Positions 32,812 through 41,340 of a DNA stretch of 64,000 bases are shown in pieces. Below the pieces are notes generated by a model, which ran no database searches, was not told where the DNA came from, and saw nothing but the letters and a program-made list of their open reading frames with translations. This DNA comes from Humibacillus xanthopallidus. GTDB lineage: Bacteria > Actinomycetota > Actinomycetes > Actinomycetales > Dermatophilaceae. The DNA lies in NCBI RefSeq assembly GCF_006717145.1, contig NZ_VFQF01000001.1, positions 930,001-994,000 on the forward strand, written 5' to 3'. Position 1 is the stretch's first letter. Every line of letters begins with the position of its first letter. The translations under genes were made by a program, and so were the position numbers.

Positions 32812-35436
32812 TCAGTAGAGGTCGAGCTCAGCCGCGCGCCGGATCGCCGAGCGGCGGTTGTTGACGCCGAGCTTGCGGTAGATGTGCGCGATGTGGGTCT
32901 TCGTCGTGTGGACGGAGATGAACTCCGCGTCCGCGATCTCGGTGTTGGTGAGGTTGGTGGCGAGGTAGCGCAGGATCACCTGTTCACGGTCGGTCAGCTG
33001 CTCGGACCACGCCGTGATGTGGTGCTGCCCTGGCTCGGCAAGGCGGCTCAGCACCTGAGTCACCACCTCGGGGTGACTCGTGCCGTGCACGAGGTGCCTC
33101 TTCAACAGCCCTGCCAGCTCGTGGCCCGCGAAGAGGAAGGGCCCGTAGAGGCCGTCGGGCTCGGCTGCGGCGAGGGCCTTCTCGAGCGCGAGGTGGGCGT
33201 CCTCCTTGCCCAGCACCGCGAGGGCCTCGGCCTCGACGCACCGCGAGAGGCACTCGACCTGCACGGGCCTGCCGTCCCCCTCAGCCGTCGCGCGCTCGAG
33301 CGCCGACAGGGCCTCCACCGGGTGCCCGGCTCGCAGCAGGACGCTCGCGCGGAGGGCGGGGGCCAGCGGGTAGTCGGGGCCGGGAGGGGGCTCGAGGGCG
33401 AGCTCCACGGCGAGGTCCGGCTTGCGCTCTGCCCACACGAGCATCGCCTCGACCCCGGCCAGCATCGTGGGCCACCACGCCGGCGCGCCACCCGCCTCGA
33501 TCAGGTCGGCGATCTGCACCATGCTGGCGCGTGCCGCACCGAGGTCCCGTAGGGCGAGGCAGGTCTTCGCGTGGTAGTTGAGGCACAGTCCGCGCAGCTC
33601 CCAGTCGAAGGGGAGCAGCATGGACAGGCCGCGTTCGAGCTGGGCCCTCGCCTCGTGGAGGTGGCCGCGCCAGTAGTCGAGCCAACCGAGGTAGACCACT
33701 GCCGGCGCGAGCGTCGTCAGGCCGACCCAGGCGTTGGCCTCGGCCTTGGCCAGGACCTCCACCGCGCGGTCGTGGACTTCGCTCAGGCGCCCTTCCGAGA
33801 AGGCGGGGATGCAGGACTCCGCCAGCGCCGTGAGCTCGAGCGCAGACAGCCCGAGCGCCGACGCCGTGCGCGCGGAGGTGCCGAGCATGTCGACAGCCGC
33901 CGCGACATGGTTCTGCATCCGGGACTCACCCATGCCGACGAGCACCTGGACCGACGCCAGGACGACAGGGTCGATCGCCGGGTGCTCGACAGCGGACTGC
34001 TCGAGCATCGCGAGGCCTGCCTGCCCTGCAGCACCCAGCCCCAGGTCGCAGGCGGTGACGAGCAGCTCGACGAGCGCCGTCCGCTCCTCGAGCCTGAGCC
34101 GCTCGCGCTCGGGGAGGCCGGCGGACCCGAGGCATGCAGCGTCGAGCTCGGCGCGCGCGACCGCGACCTCACCCATCTGCACGGACACGAGCGCCTTCGC
34201 CAGATGCGCATCGGCGCACCAGGCCGACACGTGGGGCAGCCGGTCGACGGCGGACAGCACGGCGTCGACCCGCCCCTGCATCAGCAGCTCGAGCCAGCTC
34301 GCGGAGAAGATCTCGGAGGCGAGACCTCCGTCACCGCCCGCGAGGGCGTGCCCGATCGCCGCCGGGGCGTCGACCGATCTCCACCAGTTCGCTGCGGTCA
34401 CGTGCAGCCGGGCTGCACGCTCGGGGTGCTCCGCTGCCAGGCGGCGCTGGGCGTGAGCGGCGAAGAGTGGGTGCCAGCGGTACCACTGGCCCTGTTGCCC
34501 CGCATCGCCGCGCGAGAGGAAGAGCCCTGCGGCGAGGCACGATTCGAGCATCGCTCCCGCCGTCCCGGTGCCCCGGACCGCGTCGACGAGGGGCGGGCAG
34601 ACCTCCTCGTCGAGAGTGCTCTCGAGGACGAACTGCCTCAGCTCGGGCGTCAGGGAGGCGAGGACCTCGGTCGCGAGGTAGTCGGCCAGTGCCTGGTCGC
34701 GCCGCAGCTCCCGCGAGAGGTCCGCACTGGTGCCCCGGTGCCGGGTCGCGAGGATCGCCATGCGCACGCCTGCGGGCCACCCGTCCGTCGCCTGCTGGAT
34801 CGTGGCGACCGCCCCGAGGTCGAGATCGAGCTGCGCCGCCCGCACGGCCGCTGCGGACTCCTCGAGGGTGAAGGCGAGGTCGTCGTGGGCGAGGTAGGTG
34901 AGCCGGTCCTCGAGTCGCAGCCGCTGCAGGCGAAGCGGCGGAACCACCCTGGCTGCCAGGGCGATTCGGAGGTTGGCGGGTGCCCACCTCAGGATGTGGT
35001 CGACGATCGAGGTGGAGCCGCTCGACCCGGAGAGGTGGTGGAGGTCGTCGAGGACGAGAAGGTGCGGGAGGGTGGAGTCGTAGAACGCCTCGAGGAGCGC
35101 ATCCACGAGGGTGAGCGGTTCCGCCCGGAGCGACGACGCCCGCAGCTGCCCCGTCGGGTCGGCCAGGCACTCGATGTCGGCCAACGCACTCGCAGCGACG
35201 AGGTCACCCGCGAGGCGCACCGGATCCTTGTCCGAGTCGTCGACGGTGAGCCACACGGTGCCGTCGGGTGGCCGCCGTCGTGCCGCCGCTGCGAGCAGGG
35301 TCGTCTTGCCGTAACCCGCCATCCCTGCGAGGACCGTCACGGGCCGCGCGTCCATCAGCGGCACGAGGCCGGGACGCTCGATGAGCCCCACGGACGCCCC
35401 GGGTGGGGTCATCCGCACCTGGCGTGGTGCGACCAT
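32812..35436 (-). CDS. LAL-type LuxR regulator (LAL-2)
   Basis: 874 residues from ATG 35436 with AGGAGG upstream. The N-terminal STAND ATPase has an intact P-loop (AGMAGYGKTTLL, residues 37-48), Walker B LLVLDDLHHLSG and the sensor-like IALAARVVPPLRLQRLRLEDRL. The helical TPR-like middle spans several hundred residues. The C-terminal LuxR HTH reads LTDREQVILRYLATNLTNTEIADAEFISVHTTKTHIAHIYRKLGV. MalT-type regulators bind DNA after ATP and ligand binding. The gene is divergent from a tiny ACT-like gene (35579), with palindrome site 5 in the shared promoter. Confidence 0.93.
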   Translation of the reverse strand: MVAPRQVRMTPPGASVGLIERPGLVPLMDARPVTVLAGMAGYGKTTLLAAAARRRPPDGTVWLTVDDSDKDPVRLAGDLVAASALADIECLADPTGQLRASSLRAEPLTLVDALLEAFYDSTLPHLLVLDDLHHLSGSSGSTSIVDHILRWAPANLRIALAARVVPPLRLQRLRLEDRLTYLAHDDLAFTLEESAAAVRAAQLDLDLGAVATIQQATDGWPAGVRMAILATRHRGTSADLSRELRRDQALADYLATEVLASLTPELRQFVLESTLDEEVCPPLVDAVRGTGTAGAMLESCLAAGLFLSRGDAGQQGQWYRWHPLFAAHAQRRLAAEHPERAARLHVTAANWWRSVDAPAAIGHALAGGDGGLASEIFSASWLELLMQGRVDAVLSAVDRLPHVSAWCADAHLAKALVSVQMGEVAVARAELDAACLGSAGLPERERLRLEERTALVELLVTACDLGLGAAGQAGLAMLEQSAVEHPAIDPVVLASVQVLVGMGESRMQNHVAAAVDMLGTSARTASALGLSALELTALAESCIPAFSEGRLSEVHDRAVEVLAKAEANAWVGLTTLAPAVVYLGWLDYWRGHLHEARAQLERGLSMLLPFDWELRGLCLNYHAKTCLALRDLGAARASMVQIADLIEAGGAPAWWPTMLAGVEAMLVWAERKPDLAVELALEPPPGPDYPLAPALRASVLLRAGHPVEALSALERATAEGDGRPVQVECLSRCVEAEALAVLGKEDAHLALEKALAAAEPDGLYGPFLFAGHELAGLLKRHLVHGTSHPEVVTQVLSRLAEPGQHHITAWSEQLTDREQVILRYLATNLTNTEIADAEFISVHTTKTHIAHIYRKLGVNNRRSAIRRAAELDLY

Positions 35437-35464
35437 GGCCCTCCTCCTGAGCCCGCCGTCGCGA

Positions 35465-35483
35465 GTCATCCTCGCGGGTTGAC
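35465..35483. promoter_or_regulatory. palindrome GTCATCC-N5-GGTTGAC (site 5)
   Basis: A 7-5-7 dyad with imperfect halves in the divergent promoter between LAL-2 (start 35436) and the small gene at 35579. Its right half starts with the variant GGT instead of GGG. Confidence 0.42.
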
Positions 35484-35578
35484 GCGGCGAGCTGCTCGTG
35501 CATCGAGACTATGGCGCAACGACGCACAGGGCACGTCGAATCACGCTGCTTGTGACGATGGCGACGGTGAGGTGGAAC

Positions 35579-35785
35579 ATGCGCATGTACGAGATCGTCC
35601 TCGACGGCGAGCTGACCTCCGACCTGCCTGCGACGGCCGGACCGGTCGGCCGTCGACAGGAGGGCGGCTCGACGGTCCTCAGTGTTCCCGCGGCGGGCAG
35701 GGATGCCCTCGAGGAGGTGCTCGGCCTGCTCGAGTCGCTCGGCATCGGCATCACGGCGATGTCGGAGGTGGAGGCGCCTGCATGA
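35579..35785 (+). CDS. small ACT-like protein of the LAL island (68 aa)
   Basis: Starts at ATG 35579 (MRMYEIVLDGEL) after GGTGAGG. It contains STVLSVPAAGRDALEEVLGLLESLGIGITAMSEVE, a strand-helix-strand unit that matches the products at 40038 (TVLYGPITDRAHLHGLLDRFHAYGLTVLEM) and 32375. This is the size and order of half a ferredoxin-like or ACT fold. It is divergent from LAL-2. Function is unknown; a ligand-binding or regulator-modulating role is inference from the repeated neighbourhood. Confidence 0.72.
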   Translation: MRMYEIVLDGELTSDLPATAGPVGRRQEGGSTVLSVPAAGRDALEEVLGLLESLGIGITAMSEVEAPA

Positions 35786-35809
35786 GCAGGCCGAACCCGG
35801 CGGACGCAA

Positions 35810-35828
35810 GTCATCCGCCTCGGGTGAT
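35810..35828. promoter_or_regulatory. palindrome GTCATCCGCCTCGGGTGAT (site 6)
   Basis: A 19-bp 7-5-7 dyad located 63 nt upstream of the DUF6325 start. It is followed by a second small dyad, CTCACGTGCGTGAG at 35837-35850. Confidence 0.48.
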
Positions 35829-35891
35829 GCCCGCCCTCACGTGCGTGAGCGACGCTCAGGGCGTCAACCACTGCCGTCAAGGAGGCAAGAC

Positions 35892-36368
35892 ATGAGTGTG
35901 AACGTCGACGTGGGCCCGATCGACTTCCTGGCCCTCGAGTTCCCGGGAGCGCGTCTGAACGGTGAGGGGATGGCCATCATCGTCGATCTCGTCGAGCGAG
36001 GAATCATCCGCGTCCTCGACATGAGGGCAGTCCTGCGCAGCGAGGACGGCACCATCACGGCCGCCGCCATCACCGACCTCGACGGTGACGGGATCCTCGA
36101 CCTCGCGGTCTTCGAGGGCGCCGAGTCCGGTCTCATCGACGAGGACGACATCAACGAGGCAGGCCAGCTCATCCAGCCCGGCGACGCCGTCGCGCTCCTC
36201 GTCTACGAGAACACCTGGGCGGGCCCCTTCGTCTCGGCCATGCGACGTGCCGGCGCCTCCGTCGTCGCCAGCGCCCGGATCCCCGCCGACGAGGTGATCG
36301 CCCGTCTCGAGGCCCTCGAGGCCCTCGAGGCGTCCGAGTCTTCCGAGTCCGCCCCGGACGCCGACTAG
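35892..36368 (+). CDS. DUF6325 family protein
   Basis: 158 residues from ATG 35892 behind AAGGAGG. VDVGPIDFLALEFPGARLNGEGMAIIVDLVERGIIRVLDMRAVLR is the DUF6325 signature, and PGDAVALLVYENTWAGPFVSAMRRAGASVVASARIP is the second half; a Glu/Ala/Ser tail follows. The length and the closing 'A-rich strand, helix, rAG, strand' segment resemble the DUF1269 products at 8931 and 12525, so the three may be distant relatives. Function is unknown. It sits downstream of palindrome site 6. Confidence 0.88.
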   Translation: MSVNVDVGPIDFLALEFPGARLNGEGMAIIVDLVERGIIRVLDMRAVLRSEDGTITAAAITDLDGDGILDLAVFEGAESGLIDEDDINEAGQLIQPGDAVALLVYENTWAGPFVSAMRRAGASVVASARIPADEVIARLEALEALEASESSESAPDAD

Positions 36369-36443
36369 CCCGACCTCTCGCGTCGACCGATCCGGTCGGT
36401 GCACCCTTGAACCACCCCCTACGTCAGATCGAAGGAGCACACC

Positions 36444-36764
36444 ATGGGACTTCTGCGTGGAGTTGCCAGGACCGCCGTCGTCGCGGGGACCGCGACCGCG
36501 GTGTCGAACCGCGTCTCTCGCCGCCAGGCCGGGCGGTGGGCCGCTCAGGAGCAGCAGGCCGCCCCGCCACAGGACTACCCGCCCCAGCAGCAGTATGCGG
36601 AGCCGCCGCCCCAGCAGTACGCGCCGCCGCCGCCAGAACCTGCTGGTGAGGCGGACGGCGGAGTGGATCTCGACGCTCTCAAGCAGCTCGGCGAGCTACG
36701 TGACGCCGGCGTCCTGACCGAGGCCGAGTTCCAGGTCCAGAAGGAGCGCATTCTCGCTCGGTGA
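36444..36764 (+). CDS. SHOCT-domain protein with Pro/Gln linker
   Basis: 106 residues from ATG 36444 with GAAGGAG upstream. The N-terminal 20 residues are a weak hydrophobic, Arg-flanked helix (LLRGVARTAVVAGTATAVSNRVSRR). It is followed by a Gln/Pro/Tyr-rich linker (about residues 32-70) and a C-terminal SHOCT motif (LDALKQLGELRDAGVLTEAEFQVQKERIL). It probably forms membrane-associated oligomers. It follows the DUF6325 gene by 75 nt and may share its transcript. Confidence 0.88.
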   Translation: MGLLRGVARTAVVAGTATAVSNRVSRRQAGRWAAQEQQAAPPQDYPPQQQYAEPPPQQYAPPPPEPAGEADGGVDLDALKQLGELRDAGVLTEAEFQVQKERILAR

Positions 36765-36873
36765 CTCGGCCTGATCTCGCCTCACCGGCGCCTCCGAGAG
36801 CGGTTTCGCGCGACGGCCACCTCTCCGCTATGGTCTTGCTCGCACCTGACGGAGCCCGCTCCGACCGGTGAGT

Positions 36874-36946
36874 GCGGACGTAGCTCAGTTGGTAGAGCGC
36901 AACCTTGCCAAGGTTGAGGTCGCCGGTTCGAGCCCGGTCGTCCGCT
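36874..36946 (+). tRNA. tRNA-Gly (anticodon GCC)
   Basis: A complete cloverleaf: acceptor GCGGACG/CGTCCGC, D-arm AGCTCAGTTGGTAGAGC, anticodon arm AACCT-TGCCA-AGGTT with GCC in the loop, T-arm GCCGG-TTCGAGC-CCGGT, discriminator T. CCA is not fully encoded (CCG follows). Confidence 0.96.
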
Positions 36947-36956
36947 CCGTGAGATG

Positions 36957-36990
36957 TTGGGCCGCTCCACCACCCGGTGGAGCGGCCCAA
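36957..36990 (+). terminator. terminator hairpin after tRNA-Gly
   Basis: A perfect 15-bp stem (36957-36971 with 36976-36990) with a 4-nt ACCC loop starts 10 nt after the tRNA. The outer pairs are TTGGG/CCCAA. No T tract follows. Confidence 0.8.
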
Positions 36991-37098
36991 CGGCGTTCAC
37001 GGCTGCTTCTCTGCGTGTCGATCTGGGAAATGGCTGACTGATCGCCGGGCGGAAGGCATGATCAACCCTGTCTCCTTGAGCCATTGGGGGTGGTGGTT

Positions 37099-39909
37099 GT
37101 GAGCGGTGGGACGCACACGCCGGCCTGGACGTGGCCCTCACCACGTCGCGAGCCGCCGCTGCCGCCTACCCATCTCCTGCGTCGCGACCGGCTCGCCGCG
37201 CCAACGCCGCGGTCCCGGGCTGCGCTGCGCGGCCATGGCACGGTCGTCGTCGTCACGGGTCTCGTGGGCGCCGGCAAGTCGACGCTCCTCTCGAGCTGGA
37301 CCGCAGACCTGCGGGCCGCAGGTGTCGGTGTCGGCTGGGCGTCCCTGCAGGACGAGGACGACGACCCGGTCGTGCTGCAGGACCTCGTGCTGGGAGCACT
37401 GCACGACGCGCTGCCCGCATCGGTGCGTCAGGGCCTCGGGCAACCCGACGCGGTGAGCGAGGAGGCTGACAGCGCCGCGGACGAGCGCGACCTGACCCGC
37501 CAGGTCGCCGACGCGGTGCGCAGTGCGGGAGCACCGATCTGGCTCATGCTCGACGACGTGCAGGTCATCCAGTCCGACCGCGCCGTGCTCGCGCTCGACC
37601 GGCTGCTGCAGTGGTCGCCGCCCAACCTGCACATCGTCATGGCGGCCCGGTCGGACCCACGGATCTCACTCGGACGACTTCGCCTCCAGGAGCGCCTCCT
37701 CGAGATCCGTGACGCGGAGCTGCGTCTCGACGAGGACGAGACGGCGCAGCTGCTGGCGGCCGAGCGGCTCGACCTGTCGGCCGAGCACGTCCACCGCCTG
37801 TGGGAGCTGACCGAGGGGTGGATGGCCAGTGTCGCCCTGGCCGCCATGACGCTGCGGTCGGGTCGCGACGTCGAGGGCGTCCTCGACGGCTTCGGCAGCG
37901 ACGGCGGGCTCTGGTTCCTCATCGAGGAGGTGCTGCACGAGCTGCCGGACGAGACCCACACCTTCCTGCTCGACACCTGCCTGCCGGAGCGCCTGTCGAG
38001 CGAGATGGCCGAGCTGCTGAGCGGGCGCGACGACGCCGGGCAGCTGCTGCACCACCTCGCCGACACCAACTCGCTCGTGTCGGTCTTCGGCGCCGAGGAG
38101 CGCAGCTACCGCTACCACACCCTGCTGCGCGGCTACCTCGTCGCTCGCCTCGCCGACCTCAGTGGGCAGCGCAGCCGGTCCCAGCACCTGCGCATCGCAC
38201 GCTTCCTGCACGCTCGGGGCAACGACGCCGAGGCCCTCGACCATGCCATCTCGTCACGTGACCGGGCAACGCTCTTCACCCTGCTGCACGACGGTGGTCT
38301 TCGTCTGCTGCTCGAGGGCCAGCACGCCGTGGTCGACCGCGCTATCGGGCACCTGCTCGAGGGTCTGCGTGACGAGCAGCCGCGCCGCCGCTTCCTGCAC
38401 GTGCTCGCGGCCATCATCGCCCTCGACTCCGGCGACGTGCCCCGGGCAGAGGCCCACCTCGAGGCGGCTGGCGGTCGCGAGCAGGCCTCCGCGGCAGCAG
38501 CTGCTCCCTCGGCGGTGGCTCCCGTCCAGCTCGACCGTCTCCTCGCCGCCACGTGGCTCTATCGCGACCGGCTGCGCGGCGAGCTGGACCCTGCGGTCGT
38601 CGACGCCGTGCTCTCGTCGGCGAGCCGCCCCGGCGCCGTCGGGGGCGCCGGGCAGTCCGACCTCCGTTCATTCGAGCACGTCACGGCCGGCATCTCCCTT
38701 CTCTGGCTCGGCCGCTTCGACGAGGCGGTGTCGGTGCTCGAGTCCGTTCTCGTCGACGCCGACGTCCGGGGTCACGACTTCGTCGTGATGACATGCGCAG
38801 CCGCACTCTCGACGGCCCACACGGCGCTCGGCACGTTCGCGGAGATGAGGCAGTGGGCGCAGTACGCCATCGACTACGCCACGCCTCGGAGATGGGCTGC
38901 GTCGCCACGCCTGCTGCCCGCCTACGTGTGCGCCGCGGGCGCCGCCCACGACAGTTTCGACGCCGAACGGGCAGCAGGGCTCATCGGCCTCGCCGAGGCG
39001 ATCCTCGAGAGCAGGGGCGCACTCCTCGACGTGCCGACAGGGGCGTCCGGTGTCGTCGTCGCACCGGAGGTCGTCCGGTCGGTGCGCGCAGTCCGGTCCT
39101 TCATCGACTTCGACGGCGCCGCGGGCAACCCGGCCGAGCAGCGTCACATCGTGCGGGCACGCCACGACGAGGTGCTGGCGCTCGCGTCGGGACGCTTCTC
39201 ACCGACGCTCGTCGCCTTCGAGATCGCCGAGCACCTCCGGATGACGCTCTCGTGCGGCGAGATCGACCTTGCGAAGGCCAGCCTCGAGCTGGCGGAGCGA
39301 CAGCTCGGACCGTGTGGCGAGATCTCCGTCCTCGCAGCGCAGCTCGCCGTCCGGCTCGACCGCGAGGAGGAGGCGCGACACCTCCTCCACGGGGTGCTCG
39401 CGCGACCGGAGAGTGTGTCCGTCATCCACCTCCGCGTCGTCGGGCTACTGCTCGAGGCGACCCTGGCCCAGCGCAACGGCCAGCCGACGGTGGCGCACGA
39501 GGCGCTCCTTCGCGGTCTCGCGATCGCCAGTCGTCTCGGCTCCGTCCGCCTCGTGCTCGAGGTGGCACCCGAGGTCTTCGAGCTGCTCGTCGAGGGGCGC
39601 GGCCGGTTCGGCGCGGAGGAGGACTTCGTCGCCCATGTCATCGAGTCCGCCCTCACCGCCGCCGCGCTCCACGAGCCCGGCCACCGGTATGCCGTCTCGC
39701 GCGGTGCCGCTGCCGCGCCCGTCCTGACCCCGCGCGAGCTCAGCCTCCTGCAGGACCTCCCCTCGATGCTGACCGTGCCGGAGCTCGCCCGGGCCCGCGC
39801 CGTCTCGCCGAACACCGTGAAGACACAGCTGCGTTCGCTCTTCGCCAAGCTGGGGGCCGGCAACCGCCGCGAGGCCGTCGCCGCCGGCCGACGCGAGGGA
39901 CTCATCTGA
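37099..39909 (+). CDS. LAL-type LuxR regulator (LAL-3)
   Basis: About 936 residues; GTG 37099 is a best guess, and TTG 37084, GTG 37090 and GTG 37093 are in frame. It has an N-terminal STAND ATPase with intact P-loop (TGLVGAGKSTLL, about residues 53-64), Walker B WLMLDDVQ, the sensor-like IVMAARSDPRISLGRLRLQERLLEI, a TPR-like middle, and the C-terminal HTH LTPRELSLLQDLPSMLTVPELARARAVSPNTVKTQLRSLFAKLGAGNRREAV. It reads divergently from nothing; the small ACT-like gene at 40038 follows on the same strand, with palindrome site 7 in between. Confidence 0.92.
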   Translation: MSGGTHTPAWTWPSPRREPPLPPTHLLRRDRLAAPTPRSRAALRGHGTVVVVTGLVGAGKSTLLSSWTADLRAAGVGVGWASLQDEDDDPVVLQDLVLGALHDALPASVRQGLGQPDAVSEEADSAADERDLTRQVADAVRSAGAPIWLMLDDVQVIQSDRAVLALDRLLQWSPPNLHIVMAARSDPRISLGRLRLQERLLEIRDAELRLDEDETAQLLAAERLDLSAEHVHRLWELTEGWMASVALAAMTLRSGRDVEGVLDGFGSDGGLWFLIEEVLHELPDETHTFLLDTCLPERLSSEMAELLSGRDDAGQLLHHLADTNSLVSVFGAEERSYRYHTLLRGYLVARLADLSGQRSRSQHLRIARFLHARGNDAEALDHAISSRDRATLFTLLHDGGLRLLLEGQHAVVDRAIGHLLEGLRDEQPRRRFLHVLAAIIALDSGDVPRAEAHLEAAGGREQASAAAAAPSAVAPVQLDRLLAATWLYRDRLRGELDPAVVDAVLSSASRPGAVGGAGQSDLRSFEHVTAGISLLWLGRFDEAVSVLESVLVDADVRGHDFVVMTCAAALSTAHTALGTFAEMRQWAQYAIDYATPRRWAASPRLLPAYVCAAGAAHDSFDAERAAGLIGLAEAILESRGALLDVPTGASGVVVAPEVVRSVRAVRSFIDFDGAAGNPAEQRHIVRARHDEVLALASGRFSPTLVAFEIAEHLRMTLSCGEIDLAKASLELAERQLGPCGEISVLAAQLAVRLDREEEARHLLHGVLARPESVSVIHLRVVGLLLEATLAQRNGQPTVAHEALLRGLAIASRLGSVRLVLEVAPEVFELLVEGRGRFGAEEDFVAHVIESALTAAALHEPGHRYAVSRGAAAAPVLTPRELSLLQDLPSMLTVPELARARAVSPNTVKTQLRSLFAKLGAGNRREAVAAGRREGLI

Positions 39910-39955
39910 GCCGGTCGGCTCACACGCCGGCACCCCAGCCGGATCCCGTCACGGA

Positions 39956-39974
39956 GTCACCTGCACCGGGTGAC
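39956..39974. promoter_or_regulatory. palindrome GTCACCTGCACCGGGTGAC (site 7)
   Basis: A 19-bp 7-5-7 dyad with one mismatch. It lies between LAL-3 and the small gene at 40038, ending 63 nt before that start, the same distance as site 6 to its gene. Confidence 0.52.
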
Positions 39975-40037
39975 GCGCGCGGGGTAGGGATCGCGACAGG
40001 GTGGGGGAGGCCAGCCGATGCGATCCGAAGGGGTGTC

Positions 40038-40241
40038 ATGCGCTACGAGTTCGTGCTCGCGGAGCCGTTGCCTCCCGCCGTGGCGGCAGCGTTTCCGGAG
40101 CTGACGGAGTCGACGACGACGAGCAGCCGCGGGACCGTCCTCTACGGCCCGATCACCGACCGGGCGCACCTGCACGGCCTGCTCGACCGCTTCCACGCCT
40201 ACGGCCTGACCGTCCTCGAGATGCGCCAGCTGCCCGACTAG
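40038..40241 (+). CDS. small ACT-like protein of the LAL island (67 aa)
   Basis: Starts at ATG 40038 with GAAGGGG upstream (MRYEFVLAEPL). It has TVLYGPITDRAHLHGLLDRFHAYGLTVLEMRQLPD in the second half. It is similar in length, start and helix spacing to the products at 35579 and 32375. Its promoter contains palindrome site 7. No known function or named family; probably a cytoplasmic ferredoxin-like mini-domain. Confidence 0.72.
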   Translation: MRYEFVLAEPLPPAVAAAFPELTESTTTSSRGTVLYGPITDRAHLHGLLDRFHAYGLTVLEMRQLPD

Positions 40242-40298
40242 GGCGGCGGCCGGGCGACGCCCGCCCCGGACGCCGGCGACGCCGCCTAGAGTGACGAC

Positions 40299-41270
40299 AT
40301 GGCGGCATCGCGCGGCACCCCGGCGGTCGAGCTCGAGATCGAAGGGCTGCCTGTGCGGCTCTCGAACCCGGACCGCGTCTACTTCTCCGACCGCGGCGAG
40401 ACCAAGCTCGACCTCGCCCGCTACTACGAGTCAGTGGGACCGGGCATCGTGGGCGCGCTGCGGGAGCGGCCGTGCATGCTGCACCGCTTCCCGAAGGGCG
40501 TCGACGGGCCCAAGGTCCACCAGAAGCGGCTTCCCGCGGGCGCGCCGCCGTGGGTAGAGACCGTCCGGCTGCACTTCCCGCGCTACGGGCTCCACGCCGA
40601 CGAGCTCTGCGTGACGAAGCTCGCCGACGTCATCTGGGCGGTTCAGATGTCGACCGTCGAGTTCCACCCGTGGAACAGCCGCCGGGCCGACACCGAGAGC
40701 CCTGACGAGTGGCGCATCGACCTCGACCCGATGCCCGAGTGCCCGTTCGAGCGGGTGCGCCGCGCCGCCGAGGTGACGCACGAGGTCCTCGACGAGCTGG
40801 GGGCCGTCGGCTGGCCCAAGACCTCGGGCGGGTCCGGCCTGCACGTCTACGTCCGCATCGAGCCGCGGTGGGGTTTCAAGGACGTGCGCCGGGGGGCTCT
40901 CGCCTTCGCCCGCGAGGTGGAGCGCCGGCTCCCCGACGACGTCACGACGACGTGGTGGCGCAAGGACCGCTCGCCCTCCGACCTCTTCGTCGACTACAAC
41001 CAGAACGCGCGCGACCACACGATCGCCGCGGCCTACAGCGTGCGCGGCAACCCGCGCGGCACGGTCTCGGCACCCCTGCGCTGGGACGAGGTCGCCGATG
41101 CCCTGCCCGACGACTTCACGATCGCGACGATGCCCGCGCGCTTCGCGGAGCTTGGTGACCTCCACGCGGGCATCGACGAGGCCGTCTTCGACTTCGCGCC
41201 CCTGCTCGAATGGGCCGATCGTGACGAGCGCGACGGCCGCGACACGCCGCCCGAGCCCGAGCCCTCCTGA
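40299..41270 (+). CDS. stand-alone LigD-type DNA polymerase (PrimPol) domain
   Basis: A 323-residue archaeo-eukaryotic primase-type polymerase: LSNPDRVYFSDRGETKLDLARYY at the start, PCMLHRFPKGVDGPKVHQKRLP, a metal-binding pair in RIDLDPMPEC, GGSGLHVYVRIEP with the conserved His, and FVDYNQNARDHTIAAAYSVR. This is the LigD PolDom of bacterial non-homologous end joining, without ligase or phosphoesterase domains. It adds rNTPs or dNTPs at DNA ends. Ku and the ligase are not in the window. Confidence 0.94.
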   Translation: MAASRGTPAVELEIEGLPVRLSNPDRVYFSDRGETKLDLARYYESVGPGIVGALRERPCMLHRFPKGVDGPKVHQKRLPAGAPPWVETVRLHFPRYGLHADELCVTKLADVIWAVQMSTVEFHPWNSRRADTESPDEWRIDLDPMPECPFERVRRAAEVTHEVLDELGAVGWPKTSGGSGLHVYVRIEPRWGFKDVRRGALAFAREVERRLPDDVTTTWWRKDRSPSDLFVDYNQNARDHTIAAAYSVRGNPRGTVSAPLRWDEVADALPDDFTIATMPARFAELGDLHAGIDEAVFDFAPLLEWADRDERDGRDTPPEPEPS

Positions 41271-41340
41271 GCCGTATGCGTGGAGCGGGCCCCGCGGCAT
41301 ACCGCCGTCTGGTGCGCGCCCGCCCTCAGGCCGGCCGGCC

